Shown here: one piece after another, positions 55,517 to 63,616 of the stretch
How the letters are laid out: the number at the start of each line of letters is the position of its first letter
Numbering within the stretch: position 1 is the stretch's first letter
Assembly: GCA_963700495.1 (NCBI GenBank)
Contig: CAVOXT010000001.1
Location: forward strand, 1,240,001 to 1,304,000
Direction of reading: 5' to 3'
DNA length: 64,000 nucleotides
Source: JACCTU01 sp963700495
GTDB taxonomy: Bacteria > Actinomycetota > Thermoleophilia > Gaiellales > Gaiellaceae
Translations under genes and position numbers: made by a program
The notes under the pieces: generated by a model
Seen by the model: only the letters and a program-made list of their open reading frames with translations
Databases searched by the model: none
Told to the model about the DNA's origin: nothing

Positions 55517-56233
55517 TTAGCGGACGCGGATTCGTTTCGTCGCGACTTTCGAGCTGCCGACAAACCAGTTGAACGTCGTGATCGCCGGGAGCGCGCGGGT
55601 CTTGACGGTCAGGCTGTCCGAAGACGCCGTGTTCCACGAGAACCCATCCAGCGTCCCGCTGGTGCAGAGCGTCCTCTTGGCGATCGTGCGATAGCAGACC
55701 CGGTAGGGACGGCTCTCTCCCAGCGGCGTGGCGGTGAGCACGACAGTCACCTGTCCGAGGAACCTGTACGAGGTCGCCCGGGCGGTGTAGCGCGACGCCG
55801 GCTTCGGCACGAGTAGCGTGAGCACATTCGAGTACCCGTCCGCGCAGGCCGGGTCGATCCCGCTGAACACTTCGTAGTTCCAGCAGGTGGCGAAGTCCGG
55901 GGAAGCCCGCAGCATCACCCAGTAGCTGCCCGGATCGAGTTGATCCTCAGCCAGCCACCGGCCCGACTGGGCCTCAGAGTCCGCAAGAAGATCGAGCGTC
56001 TTGATGTTCTCGGTCAAGAAACTCCCGTCCGTCGCACGGTCAGGCTTCGTCGAGAAGTAGATGGTCACGCCGTCCGACCTCGGAGCCGAGAACGCCGCCG
56101 ACGGGTGACGGGCCTGTACGGACACCGAGACCAACGACGGCGGAGCCCCGACCGCCGACGGCGCCACCACGAGCACGCACACCAGAGAGGCACATGCGAG
56201 AGCCGTCTTCAGATCGAGCGGAACCGAAGCCAT
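55517..56233 (-). CDS. Secreted protein of unknown function
   Basis: 238 residues: signal peptide (LACASLVCVLVVAPSAVGA), then a beta-rich region with VTIYFSTKPDRATDG and DPGSYWVMLRASPDF, and a C-terminal RTLCTSGTLDGFSWN domain. It looks like an extracellular Ig-like protein. No family recognised. Confidence 0.65.
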   Translation of the reverse strand: MASVPLDLKTALACASLVCVLVVAPSAVGAPPSLVSVSVQARHPSAAFSAPRSDGVTIYFSTKPDRATDGSFLTENIKTLDLLADSEAQSGRWLAEDQLDPGSYWVMLRASPDFATCWNYEVFSGIDPACADGYSNVLTLLVPKPASRYTARATSYRFLGQVTVVLTATPLGESRPYRVCYRTIAKRTLCTSGTLDGFSWNTASSDSLTVKTRALPAITTFNWFVGSSKVATKRIRVR

Positions 56234-56324
56234 CGTAGGTGTCTACCCAGAGAGTCCGTCCCAAACTCCAGCGGCGCTTGGGCGACGGCGAATCAGAGCG
56301 ACGCGGGGTCTTCCGGCTCGCGGC

Positions 56325-56510
56325 CTAGACCGCAGGCTTCCGGCCGAACACGAAGTACAGGATCGTCCCGAGGACGGGAAAGATGATCACGATCAGAAGC
56401 CAAGCCCCGAGTTGCCCGCGCGAGAGCGAGGCGCGCCGCCGAACCATGTCGACGATCGCGACGATCCAGGCGATGGTCGCGACGACCCCGAGGAGCCAGA
56501 GCCAGTCCAC
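56325..56510 (-). CDS. PLDc_N-domain membrane protein
   Basis: 61 residues: two helices around MVRRRASLSRGQLGAWLLIV and ending FPVLGTILYFVFGRKPAV, the PLD-nuclease N-terminal domain pattern found in short stand-alone actinobacterial proteins. Function unknown. Confidence 0.8.
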   Translation of the reverse strand: MDWLWLLGVVATIAWIVAIVDMVRRRASLSRGQLGAWLLIVIIFPVLGTILYFVFGRKPAV

Positions 56511-56723
56511 CGTTCAACCCTACGCCCTCGCGGTTGGCGTCGAGTGGACGAACCCGTACGGTTATGACGAATCGAGTAGCGGGACGGTAGGTTCACGCAG
56601 GCTCTGGTTCAGGCGTTTGGGCACTGAATGGGCACCAGCGTTACTGGGCCATCCCCCCGCAAATACGGATCGGCGGCGTTGCCGAGGCAGAGTCGATGAT
56701 CTTCTGCGCAGTTACTGGCCCGA

Positions 56724-57113
56724 TCAGGCGAGGCGCTCGGCCCGCCGCTGGCGGATCATGCGCCGGCCGATCATGTCGGCGAGTGTGGTAGCGATCCAGA
56801 TGATGACGGTCGTGGCCAAGTAGGTGCCCACGCCGTGGATCTTCAGCCCAGAGACAACAACGTTGACGATGATCAGCGACACGATCGTCGAGGCGAGCGC
56901 AAGCAGCCCCGCCATTGCGACCGACGGCTGACGGAACAAGACCCGCAGGGCGACGAAGTTCACCAGCAGGTTCACGGCCCAGAAGAGCAGGGTAGAGACG
57001 ACGATCGCCTGTGCTGTGGCCGAGAACCCGCTTAGCAGGGCCAGCGAGGCGACGATCCCGATCAGGATGCCTACGAGCGAGAAGCCGAAACGAATCCCCA
57101 AGCGCGCCACCAT
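56724..57113 (-). CDS. Phage-holin-superfamily-like membrane protein
   Basis: 129 residues with four predicted helices (VGILIGIVASLALLSGF, IVVSTLLFWAVNLLVNFVAL, AMAGLLALASTIVSLIIVNV, GTYLATTVIIWIATTLAD) and a basic tail. The layout resembles the mycobacterial phage-holin family 4 superfamily proteins common on actinobacterial chromosomes. No phage genes are nearby. Confidence 0.6.
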   Translation of the reverse strand: MVARLGIRFGFSLVGILIGIVASLALLSGFSATAQAIVVSTLLFWAVNLLVNFVALRVLFRQPSVAMAGLLALASTIVSLIIVNVVVSGLKIHGVGTYLATTVIIWIATTLADMIGRRMIRQRRAERLA

Positions 57114-57122
57114 GCGGCGATC

Positions 57123-57635
57123 CTAGGTCACTCGGAAGGTCGCAGCAAAATTGGCGACATTGAGGAACTGCGACCGCATCTCCTCGCCCTGCAGGTCGTG
57201 CGGATAGCCCTCCACAACACCGCCGCCCGCCTTCGCGATCAGATCGAGGGCTCCACGAACCGCCACGGCTGCGACGCCTTTCCGCCGAAAGTCCCTGTCG
57301 ACGAAGATGCACGTGATGCGATAGGCCGGCGGCTCCCCCGTGAGACCGGCCTCCCATTCCTTCCGGTGATAGATCCGCGGAAGCTCCTCCGGAGAGCCGT
57401 ATTGACACCACGCCACCGCGGCGTCGCCTTCGAAGACCAGGGCGGCGTGCGCTTTCCCTTCGCGAACGAGACGCTCCTTCCAGGGGCGGCCCATCTCGCC
57501 TTCGGGCCTGCCCTCTCGCGAATGGAACCACGTGCACCAGCAGCCGCCAAACCCCATGCCTTTGTGCTTCTCAGCGAGCTGGGCGAAGGCATCCCACGTC
57601 GAGGCATCGAGCGCCCTGATCTCATACTCGCTCAT
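57123..57635 (-). CDS. GNAT-family acetyltransferase, possibly truncated
   Basis: 170 residues: FGGCWCTWFHSREGRPEG, then AAVAWCQYGSPEELPRIYH, then motif A ITCIFVDRDFRRKGVAAVAV. The usual end (an SASFLY..SMFERAGF-type segment) is replaced by EEMRSQFLNVANFAATFR, so the C-terminus is probably altered by an indel or truncation. Confidence 0.75.
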   Translation of the reverse strand: MSEYEIRALDASTWDAFAQLAEKHKGMGFGGCWCTWFHSREGRPEGEMGRPWKERLVREGKAHAALVFEGDAAVAWCQYGSPEELPRIYHRKEWEAGLTGEPPAYRITCIFVDRDFRRKGVAAVAVRGALDLIAKAGGGVVEGYPHDLQGEEMRSQFLNVANFAATFRVT

Positions 57636-57826
57636 CGCACCTCCCGTTCACCGGGCCTGCGCAGCAAAACGAGCGAGGAGTCTACGCGCGTCCTGCCCGG
57701 CATGGGCGAGCGTCCTTCCCACGTCCGCTAGTCGGGGATTACCGCTCCTCCGTAGTCGCTGGCTCAACGCCCGGCGCCGTCAGACGCTTGAGCGCTGCGT
57801 AGGGACGAACTTCCGCGCAGTCGCTC

Positions 57827-58106
57827 TCAGTACGAGTACGGCCCGTCCCAGCTGTAGCTGGGCTCAGCGAGAGGCGCGACCGCGAGGTCGGCTGCAAGTT
57901 GCGCCAACTGCCCGGGTATTGACAACAATGTCGGTGTCCAGTCCGCCCGCGGCCGTTGCAGCCTCGGCATAGACGACTTTCGAGCCGATCGGGATCGCAT
58001 CGAAGTTCGAGGACGCGATCGTGCAGAAGGAGCCAGCCTCACCCGTGTACTCCGAGCACTCCTTCGTCAGGTGCAGTGTTCCACTTCGCTCCGCGCTCGT
58101 GCTCAT
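57827..58106 (-). pseudogene. Degenerate small beta-barrel-like hypothetical gene
   Basis: ATG 58106 opens STSAERSGTLHLTKECSEYT, then SFCTIASSNFDAIPIGSKVVY and GLDTDIVVNT, after which the frame is lost. A matching C-terminal motif (VAPLAEPSYSWDGPYSY) ends at 57827 in another frame. Related-looking actinobacterial proteins have about 40 more residues between these parts, so this copy appears shifted and internally deleted. Confidence 0.5.
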
Positions 58107-58195
58107 GCTGGAGTCCTCCTCATGGGGGCGGAGAACGCGACCGCTCGTCGCGTCAGGCGAGGCTAACCGCCTTGCGACGATTGTGTCAATCACCG

Positions 58196-58328
58196 CTTGC
58201 GCGAGCGTACTTTGTTGCTAGAGAGATGGTCAGGGACAAAGACAACTCTGTAGTCGCCGACTCGATCCGCTGGTTCTAGTCAGACGACACGCTCGCATGG
58301 GCCAGCGCTAGGGAATGTCACCCGAGCG
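58196..58328. repeat. Imperfect noncoding repeat, copy A
   Basis: About 130 nt matching copy B at 61826-61952. Shared blocks: TGCGCGAGCGTACT, TAGTCGCCGACT, TGGTTCTAGTCAGACG and GGGAATGTC. It lies just past the stop of the methyltransferase at 58335. Function unknown. Confidence 0.75.
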
Positions 58329-58334
58329 CAGCGC

Positions 58335-59073
58335 TTAGGTTGCCGGCTTCTCCCAGACGGAGACGTGCTTGGTGCTGTCGCTCGTGAACGGCTCGCGGTT
58401 CCAGCCGCTCCAGCGCTCGCGCAGCGTCATCCCGGCGAGCCGCGCCATCAGATCGAGCTCCGAGGGCCACACGTAGCGGAACGGCGGCGAAAAGACCTCG
58501 ACCTTGCCGTCGGCGATCCAATAGTGATGCGAGACCAGTCGCTGTCGGGCGACGTCGTATTCGTCGAACCCGAAGTGCGTCGGGCTCACGTCGAAGGGTT
58601 GGAACGTCTCGCCGGGCGGAAGCCGCCGCAGCCCCGGTACGAGCACCTCGATCGACGAAGCAGCCGCCTGGCTCGAGATGCGCTGCGGCGTTGCGGAAGC
58701 ATGCAACCTGCTCGTCCTGCGTCGTCAGGTTCATGATCGTGTTGGCGACGAGGTAGGTGACCGAGAACGTGGCTTCGACGATCGTCGTGGCGAAGTCGCC
58801 GATCGTCAGGCCGATCTGCTCAGCGCCCGGCTTCGCACGCAGCCGCGCGACCATCGCCTTCGAGAGATCGATCCCGTGCACCCGTACCCCACGCTGCGCG
58901 AGCGGCAGCGCGATCCGGCCTGTGCCGATGCCGAGCTCGAGCGCGGCTCCGTCGCGGGCGAGATCCGCGAGGAAGGCGACGATGGGGTCGACGACGGCAG
59001 GGTCCGTCAGGTAGGCGTACCTCTCGTCGTAGCGCTCGGCCACGTGCTCATTGAAGTAGCCGTCGTCGTACAC
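58335..59073 (-). CDS. SAM-dependent methyltransferase, one frameshift
   Basis: About 246 codons. MYDDGYFNEHVAERYDERYA starts the protein; motif I is ALELGIGTGRIALPLA, and VHGIDLSKAM follows. After AHLEPGGCFV the frame shifts near 58660 (extra G) into EVLVPGLRRLPPGETF and ends VSVWEKPAT. The second half is a typical Methyltransf_25 tail. Substrate unknown. Confidence 0.82.
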
Positions 59074-59140
59074 CGCCCGAATCTAGCCCAGAGCCTTTCG
59101 GTGCCGCGATCGAGCACGCCCGTGTGCGCGAGTGTTGCTC

Positions 59141-60157
59141 CTATGTCAAGGCGGGGCTCGTTTTCAGGGTGTTGAAGACGACGCGGACGAGGAGGCGTTT
59201 GAGGCAACGGATCGCTTCGCGGCGGCTCTTGCCCTCCGCCTGCTTGCGCTCGAGATACGCGCGTGCGCCGGGGTGGTAACGCGACTGGGTGATCGCGATC
59301 CGGTAGAGCGCGGAGTTGAGTTGGCGGTTGCCGCCGCGGTCGAGGCGGTGGCGTTGGACGCGGCCTGAGCTTGCTTCGAGCGGCGCGACGCCGCTATGGC
59401 GGGCGAGCTGCGCGTCGCTTTTGAAGCGGTCGATCGGTCCGATCTCAGCGAGCAGCTTCGCGGCGGTCACAGCTGCACAGCCGGGAAGCTCGAGCAGCGC
59501 CGGCGCGGTCAGCGCGGTCCGCTCTTCGAGTTCGCGGTCGAGCTCGACGATCGCCCGTGTCAGCGAGCGGATGCGGGCGACGAGCTCACGCGCGAGCCGC
59601 ACCTGCAGCTCCTGCTCTTGCCGCGCGAGCCGGCGGCTGACACGCTCCAGATGGGACGAGCGGCCGAGCATTCTCAGCGGCACGGCGAAGGTCGGGTCGA
59701 GTTGATGCAGGTGCCAACGCAGCCGCTGCTGGGTTCGGCGCCGCTCGTCGACGAGGTCATCGCGGTGGTCGACGAGCAGCTTCAGATCTCGGAAAACCTC
59801 TTCGCCTGGACGCGGCCGCCCAAGCTCTGGCTCACGGAGCGCTGCTCGCGCGACCGCGAGCGCGTCGATCGGGTCCGACTTCCCGCGCGCCCTGCCCGCG
59901 CGCCGCTCGGGCGCCATCAGCTTCGGCGGCACCCGCACCAGCTCCTCACCAAACGCAACCAACTGCCGTTCGAGCCAGCGCGTCAGCTGCCGACAATCCT
60001 CCACCGCCCACAACCGCTCACCTGCAAGCCCGACCGCCCAACCGATCAGCTCGTCGCTGCCGACAGGGACCGTCCTTTCGTCAAGCATCCGACCGGCCTC
60101 GTCAACCGCCACAGCCGTCACCGACTGCTTGTGGACGTCCACTCCGATCACGATCAT
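59141..60157 (-). CDS. IS110-family transposase (DEDD recombinase)
   Basis: 338 residues. The RuvC-like domain has Asp7 in GVDVHKQS, Glu53 in AVEDC, and Asp95/Asp98 in KSDPIDA. The C-terminal Transposase_20 domain has LLELPGCAAVTAAKLL and the serine motif LEASSG, ending RRGGNRQLN-like (LDRGGNRQLN). GAGGAGG precedes the ATG. All key residues are present and the gene is intact, so it may be active. Confidence 0.95.
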   Translation of the reverse strand: MIVIGVDVHKQSVTAVAVDEAGRMLDERTVPVGSDELIGWAVGLAGERLWAVEDCRQLTRWLERQLVAFGEELVRVPPKLMAPERRAGRARGKSDPIDALAVARAALREPELGRPRPGEEVFRDLKLLVDHRDDLVDERRRTQQRLRWHLHQLDPTFAVPLRMLGRSSHLERVSRRLARQEQELQVRLARELVARIRSLTRAIVELDRELEERTALTAPALLELPGCAAVTAAKLLAEIGPIDRFKSDAQLARHSGVAPLEASSGRVQRHRLDRGGNRQLNSALYRIAITQSRYHPGARAYLERKQAEGKSRREAIRCLKRLLVRVVFNTLKTSPALT

Positions 60158-60330
60158 CTACCTCGCCTCCTCAACCGCTTGGGGGCGACCGGCGAGCGGA
60201 CAGACCTCAATCGAGGCGAAAGCCACGCTCCTATCAGGTCACGCTCGACGGTCTCGGGACGGCGGCGGCGACACAACGCTCGGAAGTCAGCAAACGACAT
60301 TCGGGAATAGAGTCAGCCGCCGCTGGCCCG
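60158..60330 (-). ncRNA. Candidate IS110 bridge RNA region
   Basis: IS110-group elements encode a bridge RNA in the noncoding left end, upstream of the transposase. Here the segment folds: CCGCT..AGCGG hairpin (60175-60179/60195-60199), GACCT..AGGTC arms around the ATAGGAGC motif, and an 8-bp stem GCGGCGGC/GCCGCCGC (60262-60269/60316-60323) closing a 46-nt loop. Loop pairing to donor or target sequences was not established. Confidence 0.45.
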
Positions 60331-60388
60331 AGTCTGCGTCGCTCACCGGACGCCACCAGCGAGGATGACATTGAGTCGGCGAATGACG

Positions 60389-60410
60389 CCTGAGCTGCGC
60401 TCGGCTCAGG
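60389..60410. terminator. Hairpin after DUF3237 gene
   Basis: CCTGAGC (60389-60395) and GCTCAGG (60404-60410) form a perfect 7-bp stem around 8 nt, about 20 nt past the DUF3237 stop. Confidence 0.5.
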
Positions 60411-60428
60411 AAGCGAGTCGAGGTGGGG

Positions 60429-60872
60429 CTAGTCGGCGATCGTTTCCCAGATCAGCTCGGCGACTTCGAGGACGAGATCGGGCTCCGGTTGGTCGCGGTC
60501 AGCTGGCGTGCGGACCTCGCCGACACAGACGCAGACGGCATCGTTGAGTCGCCGGTACTGCTCGGCGTCGCTGAGATGAAAGATGGCGCCGACGATCTGT
60601 CGACGCCTGGGCGGGTAGGGGCGCCCGTACCCGTGACACTCAAACATGATCGTCGACCCGTCGTCGGTCTCGATCACGGCGCGGAAGTCAGGCCGAAACG
60701 GCCCCGCGACACCCCGCCGATGCGGGAAGTTCGCGCCGCGGAAGCGGCCGCTGATCGCGCCGTCACAGCGGCCCTCGGCAAGGAACAGGTGCTGCTCCCA
60801 GCCGCCCTCGAGGCTGACCATCCAGCTCTCTGGATACGTGAACCGGATGCGATAGAGCGGCTCGAGCCTCAA
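60429..60872 (-). CDS. DUF3237 family protein
   Basis: 147 residues: LEPLYRIRFTYPESWMVSL, LFLAEGRCDGAISGRFRGANF, FECHGYGRPYP and VCVCVGEVR match the DUF3237 lipocalin/beta-barrel-like family of unknown function. TTG 60872 has GGGGAGG 7 nt upstream and fits the family start. Confidence 0.8.
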   Translation of the reverse strand: MRLEPLYRIRFTYPESWMVSLEGGWEQHLFLAEGRCDGAISGRFRGANFPHRRGVAGPFRPDFRAVIETDDGSTIMFECHGYGRPYPPRRRQIVGAIFHLSDAEQYRRLNDAVCVCVGEVRTPADRDQPEPDLVLEVAELIWETIAD

Positions 60873-60925
60873 GCATCCTCCCCGTGCCAACCTTAGTCGC
60901 AACAGGAGTGAGAAAGCACGGGCTG

Positions 60926-60951
60926 CAACACACTGGAATGGGCCAGTGTTG
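60926..60951. repeat. Short hairpin with partial similarity to the 130-nt repeats
   Basis: CACTGG..CCAGTG stem extended by CAA/TTG, followed by GCGGAATGACGCC, which resembles the GGGAATGTCACC end of repeat copies A and B. Confidence 0.35.
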
Positions 60952-61046
60952 CGGAATGACGCCAGAGCGAGCGTTTGTGAGTGTCACCCGAGCCCGTCGC
61001 GTGTTCGAGTCCGCTTGCTCGCTCGCCTGGATCCCATGTGGGTAAG

Positions 61047-61074
61047 CGAAGAGGCCGCTCTCGCGGCCTCTTCG
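61047..61074 (-). terminator. Terminator hairpin downstream of the cupin gene
   Basis: CGAAGAGGCCGC-TCTC-GCGGCCTCTTCG, a perfect 12-bp stem, 37 nt beyond the cupin stop. Confidence 0.65.
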
Positions 61075-61110
61075 TCGTGTCGAGCGACGGCCGACAAACG
61101 GCCGAACGAT

Positions 61111-61575
61111 CTACTCGATCGGGATCTCGAAGCGAGCGATGATGCCGGGGTCGCCGCCTCTCGCGAGTAGCTCGGGATCGGGATCGCGAGTCGCCACCCA
61201 TGCATATCCGTGTTCGGGGTAGGCGACGACGTCCGGGAAGCTCCCGGCACTGATCGCGAGGATCTGAGCGGGTTCTTCGGTGGGGTTGCTGAACGTGTGT
61301 AGTCCGGCACGTCCCTCGGGGCAGAAGACGAAGTCGCCCGGAGCCATCTCCTCTTCGCCGTGTTGGTTCCGGAAGACGGGACGACCGCTCAGGACGAAGA
61401 ACATCTCTTCGGCTCCGAAGTGCATATGCATCCGCATCTCAGACGCGTCGGGGGCCAGTTCGTACAGCGTTGCTCCCATCCTGGCGTCGTCCGGCCGCCA
61501 GAAGATTCGATGCCGAGTCCCGACTTCTTCGTTGTCTCCGTCCCATGCGTCGGAGAACAGGTTCTGACGAATCAT
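61111..61575 (-). CDS. Cupin-domain protein
   Basis: 154 residues. Cupin motif 1 MHMHFGAEEMFFVLSGRPVF contains metal-type His and Glu residues; motif 2 is PEGRAGLHTFSNP. ATG 61575 has GGAGG 8 nt upstream, deciding it over an earlier GTG. Substrate unknown. Confidence 0.85.
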   Translation of the reverse strand: MIRQNLFSDAWDGDNEEVGTRHRIFWRPDDARMGATLYELAPDASEMRMHMHFGAEEMFFVLSGRPVFRNQHGEEEMAPGDFVFCPEGRAGLHTFSNPTEEPAQILAISAGSFPDVVAYPEHGYAWVATRDPDPELLARGGDPGIIARFEIPIE

Positions 61576-61825
61576 TCCGTGTACCTCCAAGTCGTAGCGG
61601 TGGCACGCAGCGTCCGAGGCCGCCTCGAACGCTCGGCGCCTGCGCCAATCACGCGCGGCGGTCGCCGCGTCTGACCGCTATCTCGTCGCCGGATCCACGG
61701 CGGGATCGTAACGTTCGCCGACACAGATGCGAGCGATCGGGTCCAGCGCACTTCGCTTGGTGCGTCGAGCCACGCGTCGCGTCCCGGAATGACGCCAGGC
61801 CTCAGACCGATGAGGGGTAGCCTCG
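61576..61825. other. Gene-free stretch upstream of cupin gene
   Basis: About 250 nt with only short out-of-frame openings on both strands; a GGAATGACGCCAG fragment near 61787 again resembles the repeat family. It presumably holds the cupin promoter; no confident -10/-35 pair was found. Confidence 0.5.
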
Positions 61826-61952
61826 CCTGCGCGAGCGTACTGTCGTCTGAGCACTCGTCAGGGATTAAGGCGACTCAGTAGTCGCCGACTCCATCCGTTG
61901 GTTCTAGTCAGACGGCGCTCGCAAGCGCGAGCGTGGGGAATGTCGCCGAGCC
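61826..61952. repeat. Imperfect noncoding repeat, copy B
   Basis: The second copy of the 130-nt element at 58196-58328, same orientation, about 3.6 kb away. It lies just past the stop of the hydrolase at 61981, as copy A lies past the methyltransferase. Confidence 0.75.
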
Positions 61953-61980
61953 GCCGCTCTCACCTACAGAGCAGCCTCCG

Positions 61981-62571
61981 TCATCCGACGGCTTTCAGGA
62001 ACGCGAGAGTACGCTCCTTGAGCAGCGCTGCTGCTTCTTCGTCGAAGTCGCTGAGGCTGCTATCCGCGAACAGGTGCCCGTCGCCGGGATAGAGATAAAG
62101 CTCGGCGTTCTCGACCTCGTCGACGAGCTCCTGCGCCGCGGCGGCGTCCTCCAGGAACCACTCGTCGGCGTCCATCGCGTGGATCTGGACGGGAACGCCG
62201 TCCGGCCAGGGAGTCCCGAACTCGGAAGTTGGCATACACGCGTGAAACAGCAACGCGCCCCGGGCGCCGGGACGCGTCTGGGCCAGCTTCTGGGCGGGTA
62301 CGACACCAAGAGAGAACCCGGCATAGACGATCTCGGCAGGCAATCCTTCAGCGGCGGCCACGCCGCGCTCGAGCATGACGTCGAAACCGACCTGCTTCGC
62401 ATAGGCGACCCCATCGCCGAGCTCCGCAAACGTCTTTCCGTCGTACAGATCGGGGGCGTGAACCACGTGCCCCGCGGCCCGCACCTCGTCGGCGAAAGCG
62501 TGGAACCCCTCCGTCTGCCCCTGTGCGTGATGAAACAGCAGCATCTCCGCCATGGACGCCACACTACTCAC
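61981..62571 (-). CDS. Dienelactone hydrolase family protein
   Basis: About 196 residues of alpha/beta hydrolase: LLFHHAQGQTEGFHAFADEV, nucleophile elbow YAGFSLGV (Ser in place of the Cys of classical dienelactone hydrolase), Asp in HAMDADEWF and His in GDGHLFAD. The start may be the internal ATG of MAEMLLFHH at 62553. Substrate unknown. Confidence 0.85.
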   Translation of the reverse strand: MSSVASMAEMLLFHHAQGQTEGFHAFADEVRAAGHVVHAPDLYDGKTFAELGDGVAYAKQVGFDVMLERGVAAAEGLPAEIVYAGFSLGVVPAQKLAQTRPGARGALLFHACMPTSEFGTPWPDGVPVQIHAMDADEWFLEDAAAAQELVDEVENAELYLYPGDGHLFADSSLSDFDEEAAALLKERTLAFLKAVG

Positions 62572-62936
62572 CCGCCCGAACCTCTCGTAGATCAGACCGC
62601 AACGACGTAGCTACTGGCGGCTTCCGGCACGGGAACGCATCGGGGTCGCAGCCAAGCCGAGATCGCATTCCTCCATCGCTGTACTTGCCGTAGATGCCGC
62701 CAAATCCTTTGTGCGTGTGGTCTCGGTGTGGTCTCGAGACCGCTCACGTCGGGCCAGCGGCTAAAAAGTCGGCCCGGAACCGCCAGGGCGGAAGGCAGTT
62801 CGTACTGGATTAGGGCCGGGGTGCCGCAGCGCCCCGACCCGCACACACTTAGGCGCAACGGCGAACCGTTTGCGCTCACCGTTGGGCTAGGCGCTACCGC
62901 TGAGTAGCGAGGCGTTCGGCCCGCTGGCGCTCGAAT
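62572..62936. other. Gene-free stretch with hairpins
   Basis: No credible gene. A perfect palindrome GGTCTCGAGACC lies at 62730-62741 inside a GTGTGGTCTCG direct-repeat context, and GCGCAACGG-CGAA-CCGTTTGCGC forms a hairpin near 62852-62875. Possible recombination remnant; nothing definite. Confidence 0.4.
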
Positions 62937-63249
62937 CTATTCAGCCCACGCGGGCGGCGAGATGTCCCACCAACAGGACGAAGGACAGGAGGCGACCACG
63001 GTAGTCGCGTCGTTGATGAACCTTGCTCGCTCGCTATTGAGCTCAGCCTGTTGAACTGCCAGTTGAATTGCGCCAATCAGAGCGAAGATCGCGAACAGGA
63101 TCGCGGTCGCAAACGCCGTAACCGCCGCAAAGAACAAAACGACACCGACAGGAATGCGAACCACGGTCTTTTGACGCGGCACCAGCGCCGACCAAGAGTG
63201 CAGCGCCCAGAGTGGCAAAGAAGGCGGTGATCGCAGCCATCAGGTTCAT
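62937..63249 (-). CDS. Small membrane protein, one frameshift
   Basis: About 104 codons in two frames: MNLMAAITAFFATLGAALLV, then after a shift near a CAAAAG run (about 63170) VRIPVGVVLFFAAVTAFATA and a coiled segment QLAVQQAELNSERARF, ending ISPPAWAE. Two membrane helices. No family recognised. Confidence 0.45.
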
Positions 63250-63616
63250 GCGACTCCTGTGGCAGACACCTGGGCGCACTTGCTAAGAACCCGATTTCTG
63301 TCCGCCGCCACTGCCGCCAGTGCCGCCACGCACTCCGGAGAACCACAGCTAAGAACGCGACGACGAGTTGACGCGCGCGAGTTGGTGTTAGCGGTGGACG
63401 GACAGGAGTTGTTTACTGATGGCCGGCTCAGCCGACGCTCTCTACGGGAGAAACCCGTCGGCCGAATGAGGGAATCAGCCCAGCGTGTACGACTGGCGCG
63501 CACATCCTCGATTTGCGCGCTCTTGCCGCTCTCGTGCTGAGGTGTGCTCCCTTTGGAGGGGATCTCGACCTCGCGACTCACACGCAGGCCCTTCGGAGCC
63601 CCGAGAGCGAGGAGAG
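63250..63616. other. Gene-free stretch near the window end
   Basis: About 365 nt. GCTAAGAAC occurs twice (63274, 63351) as a short direct repeat. A 111-codon minus-strand frame crosses it but has no recognisable composition or domain, so I see no gene. Confidence 0.4.

Larger units (their letters stand above)
59137..60330 (-). mobile_element. IS110-family insertion sequence (boundaries uncertain)
   Basis: One DEDD transposase gene plus about 170-270 nt of noncoding DNA upstream, the layout of the IS110 group. The 8-mer GCTCCTAT (ATAGGAGC on the minus strand) occurs at 59137-59144, covering the transposase stop, and at 60227-60234. No inverted terminal repeats or target duplication are expected in this family, and exact ends cannot be fixed without an empty site. 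Confidence 0.7.

Noticed and set aside
63246..63581. A 111-codon minus-strand frame near the window end
   Set aside because: Composition is Ser/Arg-rich without hydrophobic core or motif and it crosses short direct repeats; no support as a gene.
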